The notes beneath the pieces are model-generated. The model was not told the origin of the DNA. It worked only from the letters and a program-made list of their open reading frames with translations, and did no database searches. From contig JBMNHZ010000009.1 in NCBI GenBank assembly GCA_050950645.1, forward strand, positions 372,001 through 436,000: a stretch of DNA of 64,000 nucleotides. Direction: 5' to 3'. This DNA is from BRH-c25 sp012519325. Its GTDB lineage: Bacteria; Bacillota; Clostridia; Lutisporales; Lutisporaceae. Numbering within the stretch: position 1 is the first letter of the stretch; each line of letters starts with the position of its first letter. The position numbers and the translations under genes were made by a program. Shown here piece after piece: positions 27,967-37,283 of this stretch.

Positions 27967-27992
27967 AAAAATGCGTCGTGAGACGCATTTTT
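27967..27992 (+). terminator. Intrinsic terminator after tRNA-Glu
   Basis: AAAAATGCGTC, loop GTGA, then GACGCATTTTT: an 11-bp stem with a T-run, 14 bp after the tRNA CCA end. Confidence 0.85.
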
Positions 27993-28046
27993 AATTGTAT
28001 AGGAGAATATAATTTTCTTCAGTAAAGATACATGGAGGGAAAGACT

Positions 28047-28982
28047 ATGGGGAAAATTTCAAAAAGTATCACTGAACTCATTGGTAATACGCCGCTTCTG
28101 GAAATCGTCAATTATAACAACCGAAATGGCATAAAAGGAAAGATTATTGCAAAGCTGGAATACTTCAATCCGGGAGGCAGCGTAAAGGACAGGGTAGGGT
28201 ATGCAATGATTAAGGATGCTGAAGAGAAAGGACTTGTTAACAAGGATACGGTAATAGTAGAGCCTACCAGCGGCAATACAGGAATAGCTCTGGCTCTTGT
28301 TGCTGCTGCAAGGGGTTATAGGCTTATACTAACAATGCCTGAAACAATGAGCGTAGAAAGAAGAAGCCTTCTTGCAGCATTGGGAGCGGAACTGGTGCTG
28401 ACCCCTGGCAGTGATGGGATGAAGGGAGCCATAAAAAAGGCTGAAGAGTTGGTTGCAGAGATTTCAAATGCTTTTATGCCGCAGCAGTTTAATAATCCTG
28501 CAAATTCAGCAGCTCACAGGAAAACAACGGCAGAAGAAATCTGGAGAGATACGGGCGGACAGGTGGATGTATTTGTTGCAGGAGTCGGTACCGGCGGAAC
28601 CATTACGGGAGTTGGAGAGATACTTAAGGAAAAGAATCCCGATATAAGGGTAATTGCTGTGGAGCCTTATGATTCACCGGTATTGTCGGGAGGAACCCCG
28701 GGACCCCATAAGCTGCAGGGTATAGGAGCAGGTTTTGTTCCGGAGGTATTGAATACTTCGATTATAGATGAGGTTTTCAGGGTAAAAAGCGAAGAAGCGT
28801 TTGAAGCGTCCAGAAAGCTTGCAGCTGCAGAGGGCATATTGGCCGGCATTTCCTCAGGAGCGGCGCTGCATGCAGCGACAGAAGCTGCTAAGAGATCGGA
28901 CAGTACCGGCAAAAATATCGTAGTGCTGCTTCCGGATACCGGAGAAAGATATCTGTCTACAGATCTGTTTCAAAACGTGTAA
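28047..28982 (+). CDS. cysK: Cysteine synthase A
   Basis: 311 residues; a PLP enzyme making cysteine from O-acetylserine and sulfide. ELIGNTPLLEI, the Schiff-base lysine in PGGSVKDRVGYAM near residue 45, the substrate loop EPTSGNTGIAL, the PLP phosphate loop GVGTGGTITGVGE and a C-terminal LLPDTGERYLST. GGAGGG at 28034-28039 lies inside the longer frame and supports ATG 28047. It follows tRNA-Glu and has its own terminator. Confidence 0.95.
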   Translation: MGKISKSITELIGNTPLLEIVNYNNRNGIKGKIIAKLEYFNPGGSVKDRVGYAMIKDAEEKGLVNKDTVIVEPTSGNTGIALALVAAARGYRLILTMPETMSVERRSLLAALGAELVLTPGSDGMKGAIKKAEELVAEISNAFMPQQFNNPANSAAHRKTTAEEIWRDTGGQVDVFVAGVGTGGTITGVGEILKEKNPDIRVIAVEPYDSPVLSGGTPGPHKLQGIGAGFVPEVLNTSIIDEVFRVKSEEAFEASRKLAAAEGILAGISSGAALHAATEAAKRSDSTGKNIVVLLPDTGERYLSTDLFQNV

Positions 28983-28988
28983 CAATTA

Positions 28989-29028
28989 AAAAAGCTCCTG
29001 CCAAATTCAAAATCAGGCAGGAGTTTTT
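28989..29028 (+). terminator. Intrinsic terminator after cysK
   Basis: CTCCTGCC (28995-29002) pairs with GGCAGGAG (29016-29023), flanked by A-run and T-run. Confidence 0.85.
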
Positions 29029-29123
29029 CAGTATGTTAATCTTGATAATAACAGTCATTATCTGTAAAATGATATTATAACATTAATAATTGTTATTGCT
29101 GAGAAAAATTTGGGAGGTGTGCC

Positions 29124-29582
29124 ATGGGGAGCCGGATTCGATATATTTCATCCAGACAACAGCTTATTGACGCAGTAGAAGCACTATTGAACAATAGTAC
29201 GAAACCTGGTATTATGATTTCCGGGGTATGGACAAAATCCCTTTATGAGTATATAATCGGATTAATTATGGATAAACAACTCAGCACTACCTGCAGGGTG
29301 ATTATACCAAAATTGCTTTTTAAGGGCAATATTTCCCTGACTCTGCTTAGAAGCTTATGCAAGGCTGAAGGACAAGTTCGGGTTAATAATTTAATGACCA
29401 ACAACTTTCTTGTGATAGGTGATTGGGCTTTTATACTCTCCTTCTCCAGCAGGCTGAACAGCTTTAATATGTTAAGCACTACTTTTGAGTGCTCGGTGAT
29501 GACTGATGAGGCTGAGATAGTCAATGAGCTTAAGGCACAGTTTGATAGTATTTTTGAAAATAGTGTGGTTTTCAGAATGTAA
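29124..29582 (+). CDS. Uncharacterised protein, possible TrmB/PLD-like domain
   Basis: 152 residues starting MGSRIRYISSRQQLIDAVEALL. The pattern of a sensor strand (KPGIMISGVWTKSLYEYI), VRVNNLMTNNFLVIGDWAFILSF and a C-terminal FDSIFENSVVF resembles single PLD-like domains as in TrmB C-terminal regions, but no HKD motif is visible. GGAGGTG precedes ATG 29124. It stands just upstream of the potassium transport genes; a link is not demonstrated. Confidence 0.55.
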   Translation: MGSRIRYISSRQQLIDAVEALLNNSTKPGIMISGVWTKSLYEYIIGLIMDKQLSTTCRVIIPKLLFKGNISLTLLRSLCKAEGQVRVNNLMTNNFLVIGDWAFILSFSSRLNSFNMLSTTFECSVMTDEAEIVNELKAQFDSIFENSVVFRM

Positions 29583-29630
29583 TTACAGGCATAGATTTAC
29601 CATTATAACAAATACATGGAGGCTTAAGGA

Positions 29631-30974
29631 ATGAAAATTATCATTATCGGCGCCGGAAAAGTTGGGTATAACCTGGCAGAAAATTTATCAAAAAGTAATC
29701 ATGATGTAATTATAATTGATAAGAATTACGCTGCTCTGAGCAAGGCAGAAGAAAATCTTGAAGTGCTTTGCATCAAAGGCAGCGGAGTCAGTACCCACAT
29801 TCTTATGGAAGCTGGAATAGATACTGCTGATTTGTTAATTGCCGTAACAAACAGTGATGAAGTAAATATGGTCTGCTGCCTTACCGCTAAAAAGCTGGGT
29901 GTAAAACGTACAATAGCAAGGATAAGAGACCATGAATATGCCAATGAGCTTTTACTGCTCAAAGAGGAGCTGGAGCTTGACCTGGTAATAAATCCCGAAC
30001 AGGCAGCTGCAGATGAAATAGCGAATGTGCTGAACTTTTCTTCTGCAATCAATGTTGAAAATTTTGCCAAGGGCAGGGTAAAAATGATCGAGATAAAAGT
30101 AACGGCAGATATGCCTATGGTGGGCAAGTGCCTTAAAGATATTGGCAGCAAGTTTGAATCCTCCATTTTGATTGGAGTTGTTATAAGAGATGATGAGGTT
30201 ATTGTTCCTAACGGAGAATTTGTAATTAATGAGAACGACAGCATATACATTATCGGGCAGCCTACAAATTTATATAGTTTCTGCAAGATGTTCGGAAAGG
30301 TTCCACAAAAAATAAAAAATGTAATGATTGCAGGTGGAGGCAGAATCGCTATTTACCTGGGGAAGCTTTTGACAGAAATAGGTATGAAGGTCAAAATAAT
30401 TGAGATAGAAAGAGATAAGTGCATTCAATTATCTGAATTGATTCCCAAAGCACTTGTCATCCATGGGGATGGAACAGATGAAGAACTGTTGAGGTCTGAG
30501 AATATCGATGAGATGGATGCTTTTATTGCAATGACCGGAATGGATGAGGAAAACATGATGGCAGCTTTATTAGCAAAGCAGAATGGTGCCGGGAAGGTTA
30601 TAGCCAAGATTAGCAGGATAAATTATATAAGTATAATAAAAAACCTGGGCATTGACAGCTTAATAAGCCCTAAACAAATTACCAGCAACCAGATATTGAA
30701 ATATGTGCGCGGTAACAGTATTGAGTCATTATACAGAATCATTGAGGGACAAGCAGAAATAACTGAGATTATTGCGGAATCAGGAAGTAAGCTGTTAAAT
30801 ACGAAGATCAAGAAGCTGGGGCTTCCGAAGGATACTATTATTGCGACCATTGTAAGAAAGAATGAAGTAGTAATCCCCCATGGGAATGATATTATCAAAG
30901 CGGGGGATAGGGTCATTGTGATTTCAAAAAATAAGAATATTTCCAGTTTGGATGAAGTAGCCGCAGTTTCTTAG
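29631..30974 (+). CDS. trkA: Trk potassium uptake regulatory protein TrkA
   Basis: 447 residues with two RCK units. Each has a Rossmann fold for NAD(H)/ATP (IIIGAGKVGYNLAENL at residue 3; VMIAGGGRIAIYLGKLL near 230) followed by a TrkA_C domain (near 140-220 and 365-445). This peripheral ring protein gates the TrkH channel. It is followed 11 bp later by trkH. TrkA_C domains are known c-di-AMP receptors in firmicutes, and a c-di-AMP riboswitch lies nearby. Confidence 0.93.
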   Translation: MKIIIIGAGKVGYNLAENLSKSNHDVIIIDKNYAALSKAEENLEVLCIKGSGVSTHILMEAGIDTADLLIAVTNSDEVNMVCCLTAKKLGVKRTIARIRDHEYANELLLLKEELELDLVINPEQAAADEIANVLNFSSAINVENFAKGRVKMIEIKVTADMPMVGKCLKDIGSKFESSILIGVVIRDDEVIVPNGEFVINENDSIYIIGQPTNLYSFCKMFGKVPQKIKNVMIAGGGRIAIYLGKLLTEIGMKVKIIEIERDKCIQLSELIPKALVIHGDGTDEELLRSENIDEMDAFIAMTGMDEENMMAALLAKQNGAGKVIAKISRINYISIIKNLGIDSLISPKQITSNQILKYVRGNSIESLYRIIEGQAEITEIIAESGSKLLNTKIKKLGLPKDTIIATIVRKNEVVIPHGNDIIKAGDRVIVISKNKNISSLDEVAAVS

Positions 30975-30985
30975 GAGGATATTAA

Positions 30986-32437
30986 TTGAATTTTAAAGCA
31001 GTATTAAAGGCTCTTGGAATGCTACTGGTATGCGAAGCTTTGCTGATGATATTTCCGCTGGTTGTAGCAATATATTTTCAAGGAACGGATATCAGCGCAT
31101 TTTTCCTTAGTATTCTGATAACAGGATTGTTTGGGGTTCTTTTGTCTCAAATAAAAACCGGCAAAAAGATCATGTATGCCCGTGACGGATTTGCCATTGT
31201 CTCATTGGGATGGATCCTGCTTTCACTATTTGGCTCTCTTCCATATTTGATCAGTGGAGTGATACCGTCATTTATTGACAGCTTTTTTGAAGCGGTTTCC
31301 GGTTTCACAACAACCAGTGCAAGCATATTGACCCATATAGAAGACCTTCCTAAGGGTATACTGTTTTGGAGAAGCTTTACCCATTGGGCAGGAGGAATGG
31401 GAGTAATTGTTCTGACCTTGGCAATGTTACCCTCCGTAGGTTCCGGTACTGTACAAATGTTGAAAGCAGAATACCCGGGACCTACTCCCGGGAAGCTTGT
31501 ACCCCAGGTGAAAGAGACAGCAAAGATTCTGTACAAGATATACCTGTTTTTTACTTTGTTGGAAATTATCATACTGAAATTAGCGGGGCTGCCTCTTTAT
31601 GATGCATTTATCCATACCTTCGGCACTGTGGGTACAGGCGGAGCATCCAATATGAATGCCAGTGTCGGTGCTTACAATAATATAAATGTAGAGGTTATTA
31701 TCACAATTTTCACATTTATGTGCGGAACAAATTTTACTTTATACTATCAGATTTTGAAGGGTGATTTTAAAGCCCCCTTTAAAGATGATGAGTTCCGTTT
31801 TTATTCCGTTGTAATAATAACATCAATTATTTTAATTACTTTCAATCTCTATGGCGATATATTCAGCTCCTTGTGGGAATCGCTGCGTCATTCGTCCTTT
31901 CAGGTAGTTTCGGTTATGACTACAACGGGATTTGCTACAACAGATTATAATAATTGGGGAATGTTCAGCAAAACAATTCTGCTTATATTAATGTTTATTG
32001 GAGGCTGTTCAGGTTCCACCGGCGGAGCATTAAAAAGCATCAGGGTTTTGCTGCTCCTGAGGGTAATGAAAAGGGAGCTGCTGCAGGTTATACATCCAAG
32101 AGCGGTTTATTCGGTAAGACTTGGGAATAAGACTGTTGATGAAAAAACAATATCCGAGATATTAGGTTTCTTTTTTATGTATATATTGATTTTCATGGTA
32201 GCCGTTTTAATCATTTCACTTGACAATTTGGATTGGGCAACAACAATTACGGCAGCGGTTGCAAGCCTTGGGAATATAGGGCCGGGCTTCGGCATTGTAG
32301 GCCCAATGGGAAATTATTCGATTTTTTCTGATTTAAGCAAGCTGGTTTTGTCGTTATGTATGATAATTGGAAGACTTGAGATTTACCCGATCCTGCTGCT
32401 CGGAATTCCTTCCTTCTGGAAGAAAACTAATTTATAG
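30986..32437 (+). CDS. trkH: TrkH-family potassium transporter, first copy
   Basis: 483 residues, multiple membrane helices. Four pore-loop signatures are visible, including SGFTTTSASILT, GTVGTGGASN, TTTGFATTDYN and GNIGPGFG. K+ uptake subunit partnered by TrkA. TTG start after AGGAGG. It is about 65-70% identical by eye to the next gene, with the last stretch nearly identical at DNA level. Confidence 0.93.
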   Translation: MNFKAVLKALGMLLVCEALLMIFPLVVAIYFQGTDISAFFLSILITGLFGVLLSQIKTGKKIMYARDGFAIVSLGWILLSLFGSLPYLISGVIPSFIDSFFEAVSGFTTTSASILTHIEDLPKGILFWRSFTHWAGGMGVIVLTLAMLPSVGSGTVQMLKAEYPGPTPGKLVPQVKETAKILYKIYLFFTLLEIIILKLAGLPLYDAFIHTFGTVGTGGASNMNASVGAYNNINVEVIITIFTFMCGTNFTLYYQILKGDFKAPFKDDEFRFYSVVIITSIILITFNLYGDIFSSLWESLRHSSFQVVSVMTTTGFATTDYNNWGMFSKTILLILMFIGGCSGSTGGALKSIRVLLLLRVMKRELLQVIHPRAVYSVRLGNKTVDEKTISEILGFFFMYILIFMVAVLIISLDNLDWATTITAAVASLGNIGPGFGIVGPMGNYSIFSDLSKLVLSLCMIIGRLEIYPILLLGIPSFWKKTNL

Positions 32438-32489
32438 AGTAAGCAAGGCCTCAATAGCAGTCCGGCAGCATTTGCGGGAGGAATTAGTA

Positions 32490-33941
32490 GTGAACATTAG
32501 AATAGTATTTAGGGTCCTGGGCATGGTTTTGATATGCGAAGCGCTGTTCATGCTGCCATCCCTGGCGGTATCGATATACTATAAGGGAGATGATATTGCT
32601 GCATTTGCCTTAAGTATACTCATCACTGCGGCGGTTGGCATCCTGCTGACCTATATCAGAGCAGACAAGGATGATATGTATGCCCGCGATAGTTTTGCCA
32701 TTGTTGCATTAGGATGGATTCTGCTGTCATTTTTCGGTTCGCTTCCTTTTGTTATCAGCGGTGCTATTCCGGCTTTTATTGATGCTTTTTTTGAAGCGAG
32801 CTCAGGATTTACGACTACCGGTGCAAGTATTCTTAAAGAAATAGAAGGGCTACCAAGGGGAATACTTTTTTGGAGAAGCTTTACCCATTGGGTCGGCGGT
32901 ATGGGTGTTATAGTACTTACCTTAGCTATCCTGCCTTCCATAGGTGCCGGCGGATTGCAAATGATGAAAGCGGAAAGCCCCGGGCCGGCTCCAGGGAAGA
33001 TAGTACCCAAGGTGGCTGAAACGGCTAAAATTTTGTATGGCATATATATAATGATAACTGCAATGGAAATCCTTCTGTTGAAAACAGCGGGATTGCCCTT
33101 TTTTGATTCAGCCGTACATACCTTTGGAACGGTTGGAACGGGTGGATTTTCCAATATGAATACAAGCGTCGGAGAGTATAATAATGTATATGTTGAAATC
33201 ATAATAACAGTTTTTACCTTCATTTGCGGTGCGAACTTCTCTATATACTACCAGATGCTGAAGGGTGATATTAAAGCTGCCTTTAAAGATGAGGAATTTC
33301 GTTTTTATTTTCGAACAGTAACAATTGCTATAGTTTTAATTACTATTAATTTGTACGGCAGTGTATTCAACTCTATATGGGAATCCCTGAGGCACTCCTC
33401 TTTTCAGGTTGTAACCATTATAAGTACAACTGGCTTTTCTTCAACAAATTTTGATGAATGGGGAATGTTCAGTAAAATTATTCTATTTATGCTAATGTTT
33501 GTCGGGGGTTGTGCAGGCTCCACCGGAGGTGGAATAAAAAATATTAGATTTTTGCTGCTGCTCAAGGTTATGAAAAGAGAACTGCTACAAATAATACATC
33601 CAAAAGCGGTTTATTCAGTCAGGCTCGGCGGCAGGGCAGTGGATGAGAGAACAATTTCCGAGGTATTAGGATTCTTCTTCATGTATATGATAGTCTTTAT
33701 TGCAGCAGTTCTTATTATTTCCCTCGACAATCTTGACTGGACAACCACAATAACCTCGGTTGCTGCCACTATTGGCAACATAGGGCCTGGTTTTGGAAGT
33801 GTAGGTGCGGCAGGAAATTATTCAGGCTTATCAAATCTAAGCAAGATAGTATTATCTATGTGTATGATAATTGGAAGACTTGAGATTTACCCGATCCTGC
33901 TGCTTGGAATCCCTTCCTTCTGGAAGAAAACAAATATATAA
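32490..33941 (+). CDS. TrkH-family potassium transporter, second tandem copy
   Basis: 483 residues, the same length as its upstream neighbour. Pore loops SGFTTTGASILK, GTVGTGGFSN, STTGFSSTNFD and GNIGPGFG. GTG 32490 follows GGGAGG; a longer frame that overlaps the previous gene is not supported. The C-terminal codons (IIGRLEIYPILLLGIPSFWKKTN) are nearly the same as in copy 1 at nucleotide level, which suggests gene conversion. Confidence 0.92.
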   Translation: MNIRIVFRVLGMVLICEALFMLPSLAVSIYYKGDDIAAFALSILITAAVGILLTYIRADKDDMYARDSFAIVALGWILLSFFGSLPFVISGAIPAFIDAFFEASSGFTTTGASILKEIEGLPRGILFWRSFTHWVGGMGVIVLTLAILPSIGAGGLQMMKAESPGPAPGKIVPKVAETAKILYGIYIMITAMEILLLKTAGLPFFDSAVHTFGTVGTGGFSNMNTSVGEYNNVYVEIIITVFTFICGANFSIYYQMLKGDIKAAFKDEEFRFYFRTVTIAIVLITINLYGSVFNSIWESLRHSSFQVVTIISTTGFSSTNFDEWGMFSKIILFMLMFVGGCAGSTGGGIKNIRFLLLLKVMKRELLQIIHPKAVYSVRLGGRAVDERTISEVLGFFFMYMIVFIAAVLIISLDNLDWTTTITSVAATIGNIGPGFGSVGAAGNYSGLSNLSKIVLSMCMIIGRLEIYPILLLGIPSFWKKTNI

Positions 33942-33969
33942 AAACGAAGGCAAAGAGCCTTCGTTTTTT
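33941..33969. terminator. Intrinsic terminator between trkH copy 2 and the sleB-like gene
   Basis: AAAACGAAGGC, short loop, GCCTTCGTTTTTT. It serves the plus-strand trk operon and, in reverse, the minus-strand hydrolase gene that ends at 33974. Confidence 0.85.
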
Positions 33970-33973
33970 ATAT

Positions 33974-34672
33974 TTATCTGTAAAACACATGACTACCAAT
34001 TCTTTTAACATATGTCTTGTTATTTACAATCCATGTACCTTCTGACTTGGCCGGATTGAAGAAATAGGTTGCATTTCCGACATAGTTTGTACCGCTAAAT
34101 GCGGCTTTTGCCGCTTTAATGCTATCCCCATTAGGATTATTGTAGATAGTGCCGTCTGCAACCGGAGTGAACTGAGGGATATTCTTATAGTACTCAAATA
34201 TTACGCCTTTAACCGTATTAGGAAATGAGCTTGATTTTACCCTGTTCAAAATGACATTACCTACGGCAACCTTACCTGTATAGGGTTCGGCTTCTGCTTC
34301 GGCATTGATTATTCTTGAAAGCCAATATAAATCATCAGATGCATAGCTTGTCCCTCTTGAAGCCGCAGCAGACGCTGCAAAAAGTCTGCCTTGAGTTTCT
34401 CTGCCTGCAATACCGTCGATTCTTAACTTATATGCCTGCTGGAACCTTATTACAGCATTTTCTGTCTTCTTGCCATAAATGCCGTCGACCGGTCCTGGTG
34501 AAAACCCTTTGTTTGTTAATGCTTGCTGCAATTTTACTACAGCTGTGCCTCTGCTTCTGAATTTCAACAAACCGTAATAAGTATCCGCAAAGACACCTAT
34601 AGTTTGTCCAATCAAAAGCAAAATAACAATAGTAAAGCAAATAATACCTTTAAGATTCTTTTTCATACACAT
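33974..34672 (-). CDS. SleB-like cell-wall/spore-cortex hydrolase with peptidoglycan-binding domain
   Basis: 232 residues. An N-terminal signal peptide is followed by a PG_binding_1 domain (SRGTAVVKLQQALTNKGFSPGPVDGIYGKKTENAV) and a hydrolase_2/SleB catalytic domain with LSRIINAEAEAEPYTGKVAVGNVILNRV (catalytic Glu), GTNYVGNATYFFNP and a C-terminal IGSHVFY. Lytic transglycosylase for cortex or cell wall. The gene is read from a promoter behind a c-di-AMP riboswitch, a known arrangement for wall hydrolases. Confidence 0.9.
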   Translation of the reverse strand: MCMKKNLKGIICFTIVILLLIGQTIGVFADTYYGLLKFRSRGTAVVKLQQALTNKGFSPGPVDGIYGKKTENAVIRFQQAYKLRIDGIAGRETQGRLFAASAAASRGTSYASDDLYWLSRIINAEAEAEPYTGKVAVGNVILNRVKSSSFPNTVKGVIFEYYKNIPQFTPVADGTIYNNPNGDSIKAAKAAFSGTNYVGNATYFFNPAKSEGTWIVNNKTYVKRIGSHVFYR

Positions 34673-34699
34673 ACACTCCTTCCATAATTAAGTCCCCTG

Positions 34700-34855
34700 T
34701 AACACCTAAAGGCTGTTACAAGGTACTAGCTTCCGAAGTTAGCTGACGGGTTTGGGACAGAAGGTTCCCTACCATGGTTGTCCATGGATTAACCCCAGGA
34801 TTGGTTCCTCCGTACCCGGCAAAACCGGGATTCAGCAAATGTCTGTGTTTACATA
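34700..34855 (-). promoter_or_regulatory. ydaO/yuaA c-di-AMP riboswitch
   Basis: On the minus strand the leader contains the conserved blocks of the ydaO aptamer: GGAGGAACCAA, TGGGGTTAATCC, GGTAGGGAACC, and the hallmark CCCGTCAGCTAAC followed by TTCGGAAGCT (34728-34750). It is followed by an inverted repeat (TGTAACA/TGTTACA) and then the sleB-like gene. High c-di-AMP normally turns such genes off. Confidence 0.9.
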
Positions 34856-35100
34856 ATGCATATTATATAGCATATAAAATTACTTGTCAAATGAACGAAA
34901 AAATTGGAAATTGTCTGACATGAAACATATAGCATGTATAATAAATTGCTGTATAAATATGGAGGGAATAACAATATTATGTAGAAATAATTGAAGATAA
35001 ATCAGAAACCTATGAATAGTATATGGCTGATAGGAGGGAAAACGTAGAATGGGTGATGATACCATAATGACAGAAAAGACAGGTATAGGGAAAGAGTCAA
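34856..35100. other. AT-rich gap
   Basis: Contains the probable promoter of the riboswitch transcript on the minus strand and no convincing gene; a few short unlinked start codons follow ribosome-binding-like GGAGGG motifs near 34971 and 35032. Confidence 0.4.
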
Positions 35101-35330
35101 AAGCTTTTTAAAATATGCTCCCTGATTTTTAAGGCATCTTTAAGGGATCATATGGTGAAACCATATTCCCTGACGCCTTCAATTCCAAAGTAAGCTGGTT
35201 CAGCTCCGCAGCCAAGCACAAGGTAATCATAGCCGTATGTTTACTTGCTTGATTTAAGAGTTTTTGCTTCGTAATCTACGCTTTCTATTTTGCCTCTTAC
35301 AAAATTGACTTTTGTAGCATTAAATACCTT
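35101..35330 (-). pseudogene. Remnant of an NADH dehydrogenase-like FAD oxidoreductase
   Basis: The minus strand reads VNFVRGKIESVDYEAKTLKSS, then stop, then TYGYDYLVLGCGAEPAYFGI, EGVREYGFTI, stop, SLKDALKIREHILKSF. This matches the middle of type II NADH dehydrogenase/FAD-dependent oxidoreductases (DYLVLALGSxPNYFGI...LKSLxDALxIRxHI). At least two internal stops and missing ends mark it as a relic. Confidence 0.75.
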
Positions 35331-35582
35331 TCTCTTTAATTACGGCAAAATTAATACCCCCTTGTATATAATTAACGCCAAAATAATAGGAATGCATTAT
35401 ATGATATACATTAAAGAAACATGATAGTTTTTATCACTGCTTTGTAAAAAAATTATCTCTATTAATGGTACATTTAACTTGCCACTTAATTTTTCAATAA
35501 TTAACCATGAATTATGAATTTAAATCGAATTTACCCTTCAAAAATTATATAATTAAAGCAAGGTAATTACGAAGCAATTTTC

Positions 35583-35610
35583 AGATACGAGATACGAGAT
35601 GCGAGATTAG
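35583..35610. repeat. Short ACGAGAT-type repeat cluster, copy 2
   Basis: CAGATACGAGATACGAGATG and CGAGAT: the same short motif cluster as at 20582-20626. It lies in a gene-free stretch (35331-35902) that otherwise shows only low-complexity AT-rich sequence, two TTCCCGTG/CCCGTGTTTTTC repeats (35713 and 35794) and the ribosome binding site of the next gene. Confidence 0.55.
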
Positions 35611-35902
35611 GGCAGGACTCTGGGGTTATGAAGGGCGGGTAACACGGGAGGCACGACTGTTTTACGGAATCGCTGCGCGATTACACGGCAGCATTTATAT
35701 AGTATATCAAAACTCCCGTGTTTTTCTATACTTACATCATTATCAATAATCATTTATGCAGCGGAATATTTATCCCGCCGTGGATTCAGCGGATTCCCGT
35801 GTTTTTCGTGTTATGCGTTACCTCGCTCGTAAGGATTAATATTTGTCCTCAGGGTAATATTAATAAATGGAAATATCTGAAGTGCAGAAAGGAGGAAGGA
35901 AA

Positions 35903-37264
35903 ATGGGCAAAATATTAGGAACATTCATATTCCCTCATCCTCCTATTATGGTGGAGGAAGTGGGAAAAAGCGAAACCAAAAAGGTTTCAAGCTCAATTGA
36001 CGGTGCTTTGGAGGCTTCAGAACGCATAGCTGCAATAAAACCGGATGTTATTGTAATCATAACGCCCCACGGTACTATGCTCAGGGATGCAATGGCTATT
36101 GTAGCCGATGAAAGACTGAAGGGGAGTTTTGACAGGTTCGGAGCTCCGGAGACGATGTTGAGCTTTGACAATGACCTGGAGTTGGTGGACAAAATAATTG
36201 AGCAGGCTGACAAAAGGCAGGTATACTGCATTCCCATGCATGAGGATGTAAAAAGAACCTATAGGGCTGATCCTGGGATTGATCATGGCGCCTTGGTTCC
36301 TCTTTACTTTGTGACTAAGAAATACAAGAGGTTCAAATTGCTGCATATTACATACAGCCTGCTTTCAAGGAAACAGCATTACAAGCTTGGCACAGCCATA
36401 AGGGATGCAGTAGCAGAGCTTGACAGAAGGGCAGTCATAATTGCAAGCGGGGATCTTTCGCACAGGCTTACAAAAAATGCTCCCGCAGGTTTTGACCCCA
36501 GCGGATCAGAATATGATAAAAAGTATATGGAGATCATTAAAAAGGGTGATGTGGAGGGAATGCTTTCCATGCCTGACAAGCTTATTGAGTCTGCAGGGGA
36601 GTGTGCTTATAATTCTACTGTAGTGCTTATGGGATGCCTGGACGGATGCAGCATAAAAGGAGAAATCATATCCTACGAAGGCCCCTTTGGTGTAGGCTAT
36701 TGTATAGCGGAGCTCCACGCAGGGGAGTGTACCGGCAGGAAGGCCGAAAAAAGCAGTGATCCGTATGTGCAGCTGGCTGCAGATACTTTGGAGGCTTATG
36801 TCAGAACAGGACGCAAAATAGGTGTGCCGGAAGGCCTGCCTGATGAAATGTATACCCGCAGAGCAGGGGTATTTGTTTCATTGAAGAAATATGGCGAGCT
36901 TAGAGGCTGTATCGGGACCATCGGGCCTACCACAAAAAATATCGCTGAAGAAATCATTCAAAATGCAATCAGTGCCGGAACCAGGGATCCAAGGTTCTTG
37001 CCGGTAGAGGAAAGGGAGCTTCCTGATCTGGTCTATTCGGTTGATGTACTTGGAGAACCCGAACCTATTAAATCAAAAGCAGAGCTTGATGTAAAAAAAT
37101 ATGGAGTCATTGTGAGAAGCGGGTATAGATCGGGCTTACTGCTTCCTAATTTAGATGGAGTGGACTCCGTTGATTATCAAGTGGATATTGCACTGCGAAA
37201 AGCAGGCATTGGAAATAACGAACCTTACAAAATGGAGCGTTTTGAAGTGGTAAGGCATTATTAA
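35903..37264 (+). CDS. amrB-amrA: Memo/LigB-like and AMMECR1 fusion protein (AmmeMemoRadiSam system)
   Basis: 453 residues. Residues about 1-260 form a class III extradiol-dioxygenase-like/Memo domain (FPHPPIMVEEVGK, ITPHGTMLRD, DHGALVPLYF, IASGDLSHRL). Residues about 275-453 form AMMECR1 (GVFVSLKKYGELRGCIGTI, AISAGTRDPRF, LLLPNLDGVDSVDYQV). Fused A and B components of the AmmeMemoRadiSam cluster; the radical SAM partner follows 19 bp later. The biochemical role of the system is not settled. AAAGGAGGAAGG supports ATG 35903. Confidence 0.9.
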   Translation: MGKILGTFIFPHPPIMVEEVGKSETKKVSSSIDGALEASERIAAIKPDVIVIITPHGTMLRDAMAIVADERLKGSFDRFGAPETMLSFDNDLELVDKIIEQADKRQVYCIPMHEDVKRTYRADPGIDHGALVPLYFVTKKYKRFKLLHITYSLLSRKQHYKLGTAIRDAVAELDRRAVIIASGDLSHRLTKNAPAGFDPSGSEYDKKYMEIIKKGDVEGMLSMPDKLIESAGECAYNSTVVLMGCLDGCSIKGEIISYEGPFGVGYCIAELHAGECTGRKAEKSSDPYVQLAADTLEAYVRTGRKIGVPEGLPDEMYTRRAGVFVSLKKYGELRGCIGTIGPTTKNIAEEIIQNAISAGTRDPRFLPVEERELPDLVYSVDVLGEPEPIKSKAELDVKKYGVIVRSGYRSGLLLPNLDGVDSVDYQVDIALRKAGIGNNEPYKMERFEVVRHY

Positions 37265-37283
37265 GCATACGGAGTGATTCATT

